A DNA stretch of 64,000 nt from Stutzerimonas stutzeri KOS6 (GTDB lineage: Bacteria > Pseudomonadota > Gammaproteobacteria > Pseudomonadales > Pseudomonadaceae), in the NCBI RefSeq assembly GCF_000307775.2, contig NZ_KK020677.1, positions 360,625 through 424,624 on the forward strand, written 5' to 3'. Below are positions 27,477 through 36,539 of this stretch, one piece after another. Position 1 is the first letter of the stretch, and every line of letters begins with the position of its first letter. A program made the position numbers and the translations under genes. Under the pieces are notes generated by a model that was not told the DNA's origin, did not search any database, and saw only the letters and a program-made list of their open reading frames with translations.

Positions 27477-28058
27477 ATGGCGGCAAAGAATATTCTGATG
27501 CTGGTGGGCGATTACGCCGAGGATTACGAGACGATGGTGCCGTTCCAGGCATTGCAGATGGTCGGTCATCGTGTACATGCGGTGTGCCCGGACAAGAAGG
27601 TCGGGGATATCGTGCGTACGGCGATTCACGACTTCGAGGGCGACCAGACCTACAGCGAGAAGCCAGGCCACAACTTCGCACTCAACTTCGACTTCGCGGC
27701 GGTGCGCGCCGAAGACTACGACGCGCTGGTGATCCCCGGTGGACGGGCGCCAGAATACCTGCGGCTGAACGAGCAGGTTCTGGCCCTCGTCCGCGCCTTC
27801 GACGAGGCGAAGAAGCCGATCGCCGCCGTTTGTCACGGAGCCCAGCTGCTCGCTGCGGCCGGTGTGCTGAAGGGGCGTTCGTGCAGTGCCTATCCGGCCT
27901 GTGCGCCGGAGGTGAGGCTGGCTGGTGGTGATTACGTGGAAATCCCCGTGGATCAGGCGCACACAGAAGGTAATCTGGTCAGCGCCCCGGCCTGGCCTGC
28001 GCACCCAGCCTGGCTGGCGGGCTTTCTCAAGCTGCTCGGCACCGAGATAAAGCTGTAG
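27477..28058 (+). CDS. DJ-1/PfpI family protein
   Basis: A 193-residue flavodoxin-like-fold protein. The nucleophile is Cys119 in [14 protein letters not shown] with His120 next to it, and Glu15 in GDYAEDYE sits at the family's acidic position. PfpI/YhbO-type members act as protein or nucleotide deglycases or stress proteins; which one is not decidable. A strong AAGGAGG lies before the ATG, 51 bases after the PLD-family gene. Confidence 0.9.
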   Translation: MAAKNILMLVGDYAEDYETMVPFQALQMVGHRVHAVCPDKKVGDIVRTAIHDFEGDQTYSEKPGHNFALNFDFAAVRAEDYDALVIPGGRAPEYLRLNEQVLALVRAFDEAKKPIAAVCHGAQLLAAAGVLKGRSCSAYPACAPEVRLAGGDYVEIPVDQAHTEGNLVSAPAWPAHPAWLAGFLKLLGTEIKL

Positions 28059-28151
28059 GATGCGCCCCCCATTCGCGCGTCCCGGCTGGCTCGGGACGCG
28101 CAACGTTTCATTATCAGCGCAGCGCAGGCTGCCCCATGGAGAGCGCTGTCC

Positions 28152-28370
28152 TTGACTACCCCGAATGATCCGTTGCACGGCGTTACGCTCGAAAAAGTGC
28201 TCGGCGAACTGCAGGCCCATTATGGCTGGGAGGGCCTGGCCCAGCGGGTCGACATTCGCTGCTTCAGGAGCGATCCGAGCATCAAGTCCAGTCTGACCTT
28301 CCTGCGCCGGACGCCTTGGGCGAGGCAGAAGGTGGAGGCCCTGTTCGTGCAGTTGCGTCGCCGCGGCTGA
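28152..28370 (+). CDS. VF530-family (DUF2132) small DNA-binding protein
   Basis: A 72-residue protein with the VF530 pattern: [33 protein letters not shown] then [19 protein letters not shown]. The family solution structure is a helical domain thought to bind DNA. It starts with TTG; GGAGAG lies eight bases upstream, and no in-frame ATG or GTG is available. Role unknown. Confidence 0.85.
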   Translation: MTTPNDPLHGVTLEKVLGELQAHYGWEGLAQRVDIRCFRSDPSIKSSLTFLRRTPWARQKVEALFVQLRRRG

Positions 28371-28383
28371 GCTTGGCAGGCCG

Positions 28384-28430
28384 CCAGAATGCACAAAGCC
28401 CGGCGCAAGGCCGGGCTTTGTGCATTCTGG
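28384..28430. terminator. Bidirectional terminator with very long perfect stem
   Basis: A 21-bp perfect stem with a five-base loop lies between the convergent VF530 and fumarase genes. Its inner part (AAAGCCCGGC ... GCCGGGCTTT) is a standard two-way terminator; the outer CCAGAATGCAC/GTGCATTCTGG pairs extend it unusually. Confidence 0.88.
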
Positions 28431-28439
28431 GGGTCGCGA

Positions 28440-29963
28440 TTACTGCACCTCGACCGCCAGGCTGTCGGCAATCTTCTGTTGCCAGATCGCCGGCCCGGTG
28501 ATGTGCACCGACTCGCCATTGGTATCGACCGCAACGGTGACCGGCATGTCCTTCACTTCGAACTCGTAGATCGCTTCCATGCCCAGTTCGGCAAAGGCCA
28601 GTACCTTGGACTTCTTGATCGCCTGGGCGACCAGATAAGCTGCACCGCCGACTGCCATCAGGTAGACGGCCTTGTTGTCCTTGATCGCGTCGATGGCGAT
28701 CGGGCCACGCTCGGACTTGCCGATCATGCCCAAGAGGCCCGTGCTTTCCAGGATCTGACGGGTGAACTTGTCCATCCGCGTCGCGGTGGTCGGGCCAGCC
28801 GGGCCAACCACTTCGTCACCGACCGGATCGACCGGGCCGACGTAGTAGATGAAGCGGCCCTTGAGGTCCACCGGCAGTTCTTCACCCTTGTTCAGCATGT
28901 CGACCATGCGCTTGTGCGCGGCGTCGCGGCCGGTGAGCATCTTGCCGTTGAGCAGGACGGTTTCGCCCGGCTTCCAGCTCTGCACCTCTTCCGGCGTGAT
29001 GCTGTCGAGGTTGACGCGACGGGCACTCGGGCCGGCTTCCCAGACGATCTCCGGGTAGGCGTCCAGCGGCGGCGGGGTGAGCTCGGCAGGGCCGGAGCCG
29101 TCGAGCACGAAGTGCGCGTGACGGGTGGCGGCGCAGTTGGGGATCATGCACACCGGCAGCGAAGCGGCGTGGGTCGGGTAGTCCATGATCTTGACGTCGA
29201 GCACGGTGGTCAGGCCGCCGAGGCCCTGGGCACCGATACCCAGCTGGTTGACCTTGTCGAACAGCTCCAGGCGCAGTTCCTCGATGCGGTTCTGCGGGCC
29301 ACGGGCCTTGAGCTCGTGGATGTCGATGGACTCCATCAACACTTCCTTGGCCATCACCGCGGCCTTCTCGGCGGTGCCGCCGATGCCGATGCCGAGCATG
29401 CCCGGCGGGCACCAGCCGGCGCCCATGGTCGGCACGGTCTTGAGTACCCAGTCGACGATGGAGTCGGACGGGTTGAGCATGGCCATCTTCGACTTGTTCT
29501 CGGAGCCGCCGCCCTTGGCCGCGACATCCACTTCCACCTTGTCACCCGGAACGATGGAGTAGTGGATGACCGCAGGAGTGTTGTCCTTGGTGTTTTTGCG
29601 GGAACCTGCCGGGTCGGCGAGGATCGAAGCCCGCAGGACATTTTCCGGCAGGTTGTAGGCGCGGCGCACGCCCTCGTTGATCATGTCGTCCAGGCTCATG
29701 GTGGCGCCATCCCAGCGCACGTCCATGCCGACCTTGACGAAAACGGTGACGATGCCGGTGTCTTGGCAGATCGGGCGATGGCCGGTGGCGCACATGCGCG
29801 AGTTGATCAGGATCTGCGCCATGGAGTCGCGGGCAGCTGGGGATTCTTCACGCAGGTAGGCTTCGTGCATCGCCTGAATGAAGTCCACGGGATGGTAGTA
29901 AGAAATGAACTGCAAAGCATCAGCGACGCTTTGAATCAGGTCGTCTTGCTTGATCACGGTCAT
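28440..29963 (-). CDS. fumA: Fumarate hydratase, class I (4Fe-4S)
   Basis: A 507-residue oxygen-sensitive iron-sulfur fumarase of the TCA cycle. The three cluster cysteines lie in GHRPICQDTG, MIPNCAATRH and GAGWCPPGM (order in protein: PICQ, GWCPPG, PNCA). The N-terminal (about 1-300) and C-terminal (about 310-507) domains with GPAGPTTATRMD are typical. The frame opens upstream to 30008, but GAGGACG precedes the ATG at 29963 and the family starts MTVIKQDDLI. Confidence 0.96.
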   Translation of the reverse strand: MTVIKQDDLIQSVADALQFISYYHPVDFIQAMHEAYLREESPAARDSMAQILINSRMCATGHRPICQDTGIVTVFVKVGMDVRWDGATMSLDDMINEGVRRAYNLPENVLRASILADPAGSRKNTKDNTPAVIHYSIVPGDKVEVDVAAKGGGSENKSKMAMLNPSDSIVDWVLKTVPTMGAGWCPPGMLGIGIGGTAEKAAVMAKEVLMESIDIHELKARGPQNRIEELRLELFDKVNQLGIGAQGLGGLTTVLDVKIMDYPTHAASLPVCMIPNCAATRHAHFVLDGSGPAELTPPPLDAYPEIVWEAGPSARRVNLDSITPEEVQSWKPGETVLLNGKMLTGRDAAHKRMVDMLNKGEELPVDLKGRFIYYVGPVDPVGDEVVGPAGPTTATRMDKFTRQILESTGLLGMIGKSERGPIAIDAIKDNKAVYLMAVGGAAYLVAQAIKKSKVLAFAELGMEAIYEFEVKDMPVTVAVDTNGESVHITGPAIWQQKIADSLAVEVQ

Positions 29964-30161
29964 GCAGCGCGTCCTCATGGCGGGGGCGGGAATTGGCGCG
30001 TCGAGCATGGCAGTCGGCGTGCCGCGGTAAAAAAGGGCGCGGCAGTATAACGCGTCAGGCGGCGCGGTACACGGATGGACCAGAGGCGATGGGAATGCCA
30101 GCTAGGTTTTTATTTTCGGTAGGCGTAAAGTGCGGAGATTGGCACAGTGGGACGGATCCCT

Positions 30162-31292
30162 ATGAGCGCGATGCGTGACGAGACCGATGAGCGGGCGCTA
30201 CAGCAGTTGGTCACTCGGCGCTTCGCGATGGCCTCCTTGACCTATGGTCTGGGGCTGGTGCTGACGTGGGTCGCGGTCGCGGGCGGTTTCTACGAAGCCT
30301 CCATTGCCAGCGCGGTCGTGCATTCGGCACTCATGGTCTTGAGCCAACTGTTGTTCTTCTGGCTTTTCCATCGCGGAATCAACCTGCGCTTCAGAGACCC
30401 CAGCCTGACCGAACCCCAGGTGCTGGTGGGCCTGGTCTGGCTGACCAGTTTCCTGTTCAACCTGGGCAGCGCACGCGGGTCGTTGCTGGTCCTCTATCTG
30501 CTGGTGCTGATGTTCGCCGTGTTCCTTCCGCCGAAGGTGTTCATCCGCTACGCTGCGTTGGCCTTTCTCAGTTTCGTTGGCCTGGCCGCCATGGACCACT
30601 GGTTGCAGCGAGCGGTGGACATCACGGCGTTTCTGTTGCAGGCCAGCGTGCTGCTGGTGACGCTGATCTGGATGTGCCTGTTCGCCAGCCATGTCTACCG
30701 TCTGCGTCAGCGCATGCGTCAGCGGCGCTTCGCATTGCAGGCGCATCAGGACACGCTGCGCGGCATGATGCGCCAACTGGAGGATCTGGCCTCTACCGAC
30801 GAGTTGACCGGGCTGTACAACCGGCGCCGGTTCCTGCGGATCGCCGAGGGCGAGCTGAGTCGCCTGCGCAAGGGTCACCAGTGCGGCCTGGCGCTGATCG
30901 ACCTGGATCATTTCAAGCGCATCAACGACATCCATGGGCATGCCACTGGCGATCGCGTGCTCCAGACCTTCTCCAGCGTGGCCCGCGCCTGCCTGCGCGA
31001 CGGTGACGTGCTGGCCCGCTACGGTGGTGAGGAATTCGTGCTGCTGCTGCCCAATACCGACGCCGAACAGTTCAGCGCCTGCTGCGAGCGCGTGCGTGAG
31101 GCCTTTGCCAACGCAGAACCGGAAGACACAGACATCACTTCCGGCCAGCTCAGTCTGTCGATCGGTCTCACGCTGCTGGACGCCGGGGACGAACTGGAAG
31201 CCGCCCTGCAGCGTGCCGACGAAGCGCTCTACCGGGCCAAGCGAGCCGGGCGCAACCGCTGTGAGCCGGCCTGGGCGACCAGCGATGCCTGA
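30162..31292 (+). CDS. Membrane-bound diguanylate cyclase (SadC-position homologue)
   Basis: A 376-residue inner-membrane enzyme making c-di-GMP. About six hydrophobic helices occupy residues 25-180, then a short linker and a GGDEF domain with GGEEF at 288-292 and an inhibitory I-site RDGD exactly five residues before it. GGGACGGA precedes the ATG; a GTG at 30147 is an alternative. In P. aeruginosa the gene between fumarase and a ferredoxin reductase is, from memory, sadC, so this may be its shorter counterpart, controlling attachment. Its 3' end overlaps the ferredoxin reductase gene by eight bases. Confidence 0.88.
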   Translation: MSAMRDETDERALQQLVTRRFAMASLTYGLGLVLTWVAVAGGFYEASIASAVVHSALMVLSQLLFFWLFHRGINLRFRDPSLTEPQVLVGLVWLTSFLFNLGSARGSLLVLYLLVLMFAVFLPPKVFIRYAALAFLSFVGLAAMDHWLQRAVDITAFLLQASVLLVTLIWMCLFASHVYRLRQRMRQRRFALQAHQDTLRGMMRQLEDLASTDELTGLYNRRRFLRIAEGELSRLRKGHQCGLALIDLDHFKRINDIHGHATGDRVLQTFSSVARACLRDGDVLARYGGEEFVLLLPNTDAEQFSACCERVREAFANAEPEDTDITSGQLSLSIGLTLLDAGDELEAALQRADEALYRAKRAGRNRCEPAWATSDA

Positions 31293-32226
31293 GCTGAGCT
31301 GCGCCGGTCGGCGCTGGACGGTGGCGGTTGACAGCAACCTGCTCGATGCCCTGCTCGATGCCGGTGTACCCGTGCCGTTCAGCTGTCGTGCCGGGAGCTG
31401 CCACGCCTGTCTGGTCCGTTGTGTCGCTGGCTCGGCGCAGGAGCAGCAAACGGGTCTGCTGAGTGCCGAGCAGCATGCCCGGGGCTGGCGTCTGGCCTGC
31501 CAGTGTCGCGTCGAGAGTGACCTCGGTGTCGAGGTCTTCGACCCGCTTCGCGACGGTCAGCTGGCGCGCGTCGAGAGCCTGCACTGGCTGAGCGGCAGTG
31601 TGCTGCGTCTGCGTCTGCTGCCGGAGCGACCGCTGCGCTACCGGGCCGGGCAGCATCTGCTGCTATGGACGGCCGATGGCATCGCTCGACCATACTCTCT
31701 TGCCAGCCTCCCCGGCGAAGACCCCTGGCTGGAGTTCCACCTCGATTGCAGTCGGCCTGGCGCTTTCTGCGATGTCGCCCGGCGGCTGCGCCCCGGCGAC
31801 GAATTGCGCCTGGGCGAGCTGCACGCTGGAGCGCTGCACTACGACCCGGACTGGACCGAGCGACCGATACTGCTGCTCGCCTCGGGCACCGGGCTGGCGC
31901 CCTTGTGGGGCCTGCTGCGCGAAAGCCTGCGCCAGGGACATTGCGGCACGATCCGGCTGCTGCATTTCTGCCGAGACGGGCACTACCTGCGCGAGGCTCT
32001 GCTTGACCTGGCGAGCCGGTACGACAATCTGCAGCTGGAGTGGATCGATGCGGATGCGCGCGCTGGCGTATTGCAGGCGCTACGGCCCGCATCGCGTCGG
32101 GACATTGCACTGATATGCGGTAGTGCGGCATTCGTGGAGGCCTGTGCCAGGCGCCTGTTCCTGGCGGGTCTGCCGCGCGGACAGATCCTCGCCGATACGT
32201 TCGTCGGCACGAGCGACGTCCTCTAG
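31285..32226 (+). CDS. 2Fe-2S ferredoxin / FAD-NAD(P)H reductase fusion
   Basis: A 313-residue electron-transfer flavoprotein. The N-terminal plant-type ferredoxin has Cys34, Cys39, Cys42 and Cys72 (CX4CX2CX29C). A FAD domain follows with RPYSLASLPGED (RxYS motif, about 125-137), then an NAD(P) domain with LLASGTGLAPLWGLL and CGSAAFVEAC. This is the reductase component layout of Rieske oxygenase and naphthalene/benzoate-type systems, but no oxygenase is nearby. The start overlaps the diguanylate cyclase gene by eight bases, implying coupled translation. Confidence 0.88.
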   Translation: MPELSCAGRRWTVAVDSNLLDALLDAGVPVPFSCRAGSCHACLVRCVAGSAQEQQTGLLSAEQHARGWRLACQCRVESDLGVEVFDPLRDGQLARVESLHWLSGSVLRLRLLPERPLRYRAGQHLLLWTADGIARPYSLASLPGEDPWLEFHLDCSRPGAFCDVARRLRPGDELRLGELHAGALHYDPDWTERPILLLASGTGLAPLWGLLRESLRQGHCGTIRLLHFCRDGHYLREALLDLASRYDNLQLEWIDADARAGVLQALRPASRRDIALICGSAAFVEACARRLFLAGLPRGQILADTFVGTSDVL

Positions 32227-32255
32227 CGGGGCACCCGCCCACTGGGGCGGACAGC

Positions 32256-32280
32256 AAAAGGCCGGCAATCCGCCGGCCTT
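32256..32280. terminator. Terminator shared by pykA and the ferredoxin reductase
   Basis: AAGGCCGGC pairs with GCCGGCCTT around a five-base loop. On the minus strand it is followed by TTTTGC (pykA direction); on the plus strand the T-run is weak. Confidence 0.75.
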
Positions 32281-32298
32281 CGCTCATGCGCAGTGAGC

Positions 32299-33747
32299 TT
32301 ACTGGTCCCCGACCCGGAGGATCTTCATGGTATTGGTGCCACCGGTGCTGTCGTGGTAGCTGTCGCCCTTGGTCAGGATCACCCAGTCGCCCGGCTGCAC
32401 GATGTTGCGCTTGAGCAGTTCCTCGACGGCCATCTGGCTGACCTTGTCTGCCGGCAGCGCAGCCGGATCGAACGGCACTGTCTGCACGCCGCGGAACAGC
32501 GCGACGCGTGCCTGGGTTTCGCGGTGCGGCGAGAAGGCGAAGATCGGCACGGAGGAGCGGATGCGGGACATGATCAGCGGCGTGTATCCGCTCTCGGTCA
32601 GGGCGATGATGGCCTTGACCCCGGGGAAGTGGTTGGCGGTATACATCGCCGCCAGTGCGGCACTCTCGTCACAGCGCTCGAACTGCTGGCCGAGGCGGTG
32701 GCCGGAGCGGGTGCTGGTGGGATGCTTCTCCGCGCCGCAGCATACCCGTGCCATGGCCTTGATCGCTTCGACCGGGTACTCGCCGGCAGCGCTTTCGGCC
32801 GAGAGCATCACCGCGTCGGTGTAGTCGAGCACGGCGTTGGCTACATCCGATACCTCGGCGCGGGTCGGCATCGGGCTGTGGATCATCGACTCCATCATCT
32901 GGGTTGCGGTGATCACCACCTTGTTGTGGCGGCGCGCGTGCAGAATGATTTTCTTCTGGATTCCGACCAGTTCGGCATCGCCGATTTCCACACCGAGGTC
33001 GCCGCGGGCCACCATCACGCCGTCGCTGGCGCGGATCAGCCCATCCAGCGCCTCGTCGTCGGCGACCGCTTCGGCGCGCTCGATCTTGGCGATCAGCCAG
33101 GCGTCCGAGCCGGCTTCGTCGCGCAGGCGCCGCGCCAGGTCCATGTCGGCAGCGTCACGCGGAAAGGAGACGGCCAGGTAATCCAGCTGCAGGTCCGCAG
33201 CCAGCTTGATGTCGGCCTTGTCCTTGGCGGTCAGTGCCGGCGCGGTCAGGCCGCCGCCACGGCGATTGATGCCCTTGTTGTCCGACAGCGGGCCGCCGAT
33301 CAGGACGGTACAGTGCAGTTCGTCGGCAGTGGCGTTGTCGACACGCATCACCACGCGGCCGTCGTCCAGCAGCAGTTCGTCTCCGATGCTGCAATCCTTG
33401 ACCAGGTCCGGGTAGTCGATACCGACGACGTCCTGGTTGCCGGCATCGCGCGGGTGGGTGACGGAGAAGCGGAAGCGGTCGCCTTCCTTCAGCTCGATGC
33501 GCTTGTCGGTGAACTTGGCAATGCGGATCTTCGGTCCCTGCAGGTCACCGAGCAGCGCGACGAAGCGACCATGGCGCGCGGCGATTTCACGGACCAGTTC
33601 GGCTCGGGCACGATGCTCGTCAGGGCTGCCATGGGAGAAATTCAGACGGGCTACGTCCAGCCCGGCGACGATCATCTTCTCCAGCACCTCCGGCGAGCTG
33701 CTTGCCGGGCCTAGGGTGGCGACGATCTTGGTGCGACGCGGAATCAT
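32299..33747 (-). CDS. pykA: Pyruvate kinase
   Basis: A 482-residue glycolytic enzyme converting phosphoenolpyruvate and ADP to pyruvate and ATP. Diagnostic are RRTKIVATLGPAS at the N terminus, NFSHGSPDEH, the active-site lysine region LIAKIERAEAV, MVARGDLGVEIG, and TATQMMESMIHSPMPTRAEVSDVANAV. Length and position downstream of the sadC-like locus match the pseudomonad PykA isozyme. AGAAGGAGC precedes the ATG. Confidence 0.96.
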   Translation of the reverse strand: MIPRRTKIVATLGPASSSPEVLEKMIVAGLDVARLNFSHGSPDEHRARAELVREIAARHGRFVALLGDLQGPKIRIAKFTDKRIELKEGDRFRFSVTHPRDAGNQDVVGIDYPDLVKDCSIGDELLLDDGRVVMRVDNATADELHCTVLIGGPLSDNKGINRRGGGLTAPALTAKDKADIKLAADLQLDYLAVSFPRDAADMDLARRLRDEAGSDAWLIAKIERAEAVADDEALDGLIRASDGVMVARGDLGVEIGDAELVGIQKKIILHARRHNKVVITATQMMESMIHSPMPTRAEVSDVANAVLDYTDAVMLSAESAAGEYPVEAIKAMARVCCGAEKHPTSTRSGHRLGQQFERCDESAALAAMYTANHFPGVKAIIALTESGYTPLIMSRIRSSVPIFAFSPHRETQARVALFRGVQTVPFDPAALPADKVSQMAVEELLKRNIVQPGDWVILTKGDSYHDSTGGTNTMKILRVGDQ

Positions 33748-33892
33748 TCAATTGCTCCTTCTTCTGGCTGGCCCCGAGGCTACTATGCCCACCCGTTGTA
33801 GTCATCGTCCGGTGACCACTACTCTTTCGCCCGCTCTGGTGGGTCTGCAGGATTTCCCGATGCGGTCGATACAGGAGCATACGGAGGAACCC

Positions 33893-34270
33893 ATGCGAAC
33901 CCTGATCATCCTTTTCCTGTCCTTTCTGAGCGTCGGTTGCAGCAGCCGGCACGCTTTCGATCGCTACCTGGACGCGGCCTACCAGCACTACGAGGCGGAC
34001 AATTGCGAGCGTGTCATGCAATCGCTGTCGCAAGCGGAGCGCAGCAGCAGGCCGCACAGCCCGGTGCAGCCCGAAATATCCCTGCTGCGCGGCCAGTGCC
34101 TGGAGCGCCAGAGTCTGTTCGTCGATGCTGGCGAGACCTATCGCTTCATCATCGAGCGCTACCCGGCCAGCGAATACGCCTATCGTGCCCGCGCGCGGCT
34201 GGAGACGCTGCGGCAGCTCGGCCACTATCATGCCGAGGCGCAGCTGGTGGTTCAGCCGGCAAAACGCTGA
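33893..34270 (+). CDS. Small TPR-like outer-membrane lipoprotein
   Basis: A 125-residue protein with a signal peptide and lipobox ending VGC (Cys16). The mature part is helical with one TPR-like hairpin (AYQHYEADNCERVMQSLSQAE and AGETYRFIIERYPASEYAYRARARLETL), the second block matching the outer-membrane-lipoprotein TPR style of YbgF/BamD-type proteins. GGAGGAA precedes the ATG. Function unknown; it may be transcribed with the two genes downstream. Confidence 0.82.
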   Translation: MRTLIILFLSFLSVGCSSRHAFDRYLDAAYQHYEADNCERVMQSLSQAERSSRPHSPVQPEISLLRGQCLERQSLFVDAGETYRFIIERYPASEYAYRARARLETLRQLGHYHAEAQLVVQPAKR

Positions 34271-34302
34271 TGCCGTGATCGAGCCGGTTCATGCGAGGGT
34301 CT

Positions 34303-34728
34303 ATGCGAGTTCTGCTTCTTCTGACAGCCGCTCTGATGCCGGTGCTGGCCGGTGCCGAAATCTATCGCTGGACCGATGCCGAAGGGCGCGTGCATTTCGG
34401 CCAACGTCCGGCTGCCGGGGCCGAGCAGATTCAGGTACGGCCACAGGTGATCGAGCGCGATGAGCTGACTCGCCAGCGTGAGTCTCGCCGCGAACGCATC
34501 TTCGCTGCGCGTCGACAGGAGCAACTTACGGCGCGGGAGCAGGCCAGCCAGGCCCGGGCCGCGCGGGAGCAGGAATGCCTGGGTCTGCACAGCCAATTGT
34601 CGCGGCTGCAGCTTGGCGGGCGCTATTTTCGTAACGATGCAGCGGGAGCGCGCGTCTACTACAGTGACAGTGAATTAGAGGCGGCTCGACAGCGCCTGGC
34701 GACGCGCATCGGCCAGGCATGCAACTGA
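34303..34728 (+). CDS. DUF4124 periplasmic protein
   Basis: A 141-residue exported protein. Residues 1-18 form a signal peptide, followed directly by the DUF4124 signature AEIYRWTDAEGRVHFGQRP. A long charged coiled-coil-prone stretch (ERDELTRQRESRRERIFAARRQEQ) follows, and the C terminus carries two Cys. The frame also allows ATG at 34291; GAGGG before 34303 and the signal peptide favour the latter. Thirty-two bases after the lipoprotein gene. Confidence 0.83.
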   Translation: MRVLLLLTAALMPVLAGAEIYRWTDAEGRVHFGQRPAAGAEQIQVRPQVIERDELTRQRESRRERIFAARRQEQLTAREQASQARAAREQECLGLHSQLSRLQLGGRYFRNDAAGARVYYSDSELEAARQRLATRIGQACN

Positions 34729-34771
34729 ACGGATTCGAACCGTAGCGCCCCCGGCCAAAGGCTTCAACGAT

Positions 34772-35200
34772 ATGAACATGGCGAACCAGCGTCGTATTCA
34801 GCGGCATCAGTTGCCGTATTACCTCAACGTATTCAACCGTTTCACCGACAGGCCGCTGGGTTTCATCGGCAACCTGTCCGAGGCCGGGCTGATGCTGATC
34901 AGCCCCTATCCGATGATGCTCGGCGTGCGTTTCGAGATGCGCCTGAAGATTCCTGGGCAGACCGGGCAGCTGCGCCATGTGGATTTCAGTGCCTTCAGCC
35001 TGTGGTCGAGCGAGGACGTCACGCCCGGCAGTTACGACACCGGCTTTTCCTTGATCGAGCCTCCGGGCGACATTGGCGAGATGATCATCGCGCTGCATCA
35101 CTATTTCAGTTTTCAGCCGATGCTGCCCATTCCCCCGGCGCATCACTGCGGCACGGCGCCCGACCGGTTCACCGACAGGGACTGCTGTTGCGGGATGTGA
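34772..35200 (+). CDS. PilZ-domain c-di-GMP-binding protein
   Basis: A 142-residue single-domain PilZ protein. Both ligand motifs are canonical: RRIQR at 7-11 (RxxxR) and GNLSEAG near 33-39 (NxSxxG), so c-di-GMP binding is likely. The C terminus ends in a Cys cluster (DRDCCCGM), which is unusual and could bind metal or be redox-active. It is a possible receptor for c-di-GMP from the nearby membrane diguanylate cyclase (inference). Converges with the DUF58 gene, leaving seven bases. Confidence 0.88.
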   Translation: MNMANQRRIQRHQLPYYLNVFNRFTDRPLGFIGNLSEAGLMLISPYPMMLGVRFEMRLKIPGQTGQLRHVDFSAFSLWSSEDVTPGSYDTGFSLIEPPGDIGEMIIALHHYFSFQPMLPIPPAHHCGTAPDRFTDRDCCCGM

Positions 35201-35207
35201 GGCCGGC

Positions 35208-36539
35208 TCACAGCGCCCCGGTCTTCTTCCATGCCAGGTAGCGCCCGACCAGGGCGGGGCCCAGGTCGCAAGGCTGTGTATCGAGCACTGGCGTGCCGTG
35301 GGCAGCCAGCCGTTTGTGCAGTTCCTGGCGTGCGCTGAGATAGTCCTGCGCGCCGCAGTAATCCAGCGCATCTTCCAGGCTTTGCACCGGTCGCAGGCGC
35401 AGCTGATCCAGCACTTCTTCCCGGAGACTCACCAGCAGTACGCGGTGCCGCCGCGACAGGCGCCGCAACGCGGCGTGCAGCTCGGCGTCGTCCTCATCGC
35501 GCAGGTTGCTCAGCACGATGACCAGTGCCTGGCGCTGCTGGCGGGCCAGCAGTCGATCGACTGCCGCGGCATAGTCGGCAGGCTGTTGGGTGGCCTGCAG
35601 GTCGTAGACCGCATTCAGCAGCACCCGTAGCTGCTGCTGGCCCTTGGCGGGGAGAACCTGGCGCTGCTGTTCGCTGGCGAACGTGCAGATCCCGACGGCA
35701 TCGCCCTGGCGCAGCGCAGCGTAGGCCAGTAGCAGGCTGGCATTGAGTGCATGATCGAAATGGGTGAGCTCGCCATCCCGGCTGCGCATGCGGCGGCCGC
35801 AGTCGAGCATCAGCATGATCTGCTGGTCGCGTTCGTCCTGGTACTCACGGGCAATCGGCATGCGGCTGCGGGCGGTGGCCTTCCAGTCGATCTGACGCAG
35901 GGTGTCGCCCTCGCGAAACTCGCGCAACTGGTGAAATTCCAGGCCCAGCCCACGGCGAGGCTGCTGGCGAACGCCGAGGCGGTTCAGCCACAGGTCGATC
36001 GCCTGCAGGCCGGCGCCCTGCAGTTGGGCGAAGTCGGGATACACCCGGGTTTCGTCGATAAGCTCCAATTGGCGCCGACTGCGCCACAGACCGAAACGGC
36101 TGGTCAGCCGCACATCGCAGTGCTGGAAGCGGAAATGGCCACGCTGGAGCGGACGCAAACGGTAGTCGAGCAGGCAGTGCTGCTCAGGCAGCAAACGCAG
36201 GCGTTGCGGTAGCTGCTCGACGAGCATGCCGGCCGGCACGTGATCGAACAGCTCGATTTCCAGCGGCCGGGAATGCAGGTTTCGCACCATCAGCTGCACG
36301 CTGTTCCAGTGTCCGAGCGGCAGGTTGCCCGGCAGGCTGCGCTGCAGGGCTGGATCGCGTAGGCGGCGCAGCGCGAGCGCATCCTGCAGGGCCAGAGCGG
36401 CCAGTGCCAGCAACAGGCCCCACCACGCGCTGTGCCAGCTGTCGGCCGGCTCGATGCCGAGCGCAGCGCGGATGCCGAGCGGCAGCGCCAGCAGTGCCAG
36501 TGCGGCCAGCGCAACGAGCAGGCGGCGAGACGGGGTCAT
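35208..36539 (-). CDS. DUF58 membrane protein with vWA-like domain
   Basis: A 443-residue protein. Two N-terminal transmembrane helices (about 7-45) are followed by a beta-rich region, the DUF58 core near 190-240 (RRGLGLEFHQLREFREGDTLRQIDWKATARS) and a vWA-like fold starting at IMLMLDCGRRM, whose MIDAS is altered (DxGRR rather than DxSxS). DUF58 proteins pair with MoxR AAA+ ATPases. The start overlaps the MoxR stop by four bases (ATGA). Last gene of the six-gene unit. Confidence 0.9.
   Translation of the reverse strand: MTPSRRLLVALAALALLALPLGIRAALGIEPADSWHSAWWGLLLALAALALQDALALRRLRDPALQRSLPGNLPLGHWNSVQLMVRNLHSRPLEIELFDHVPAGMLVEQLPQRLRLLPEQHCLLDYRLRPLQRGHFRFQHCDVRLTSRFGLWRSRRQLELIDETRVYPDFAQLQGAGLQAIDLWLNRLGVRQQPRRGLGLEFHQLREFREGDTLRQIDWKATARSRMPIAREYQDERDQQIMLMLDCGRRMRSRDGELTHFDHALNASLLLAYAALRQGDAVGICTFASEQQRQVLPAKGQQQLRVLLNAVYDLQATQQPADYAAAVDRLLARQQRQALVIVLSNLRDEDDAELHAALRRLSRRHRVLLVSLREEVLDQLRLRPVQSLEDALDYCGAQDYLSARQELHKRLAAHGTPVLDTQPCDLGPALVGRYLAWKKTGAL

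Noticed and set aside
33437-33892. N-terminal extension of the small lipoprotein frame
   Set aside because: Antisense to pykA and not lipoprotein-like; the signal peptide begins at 33893.
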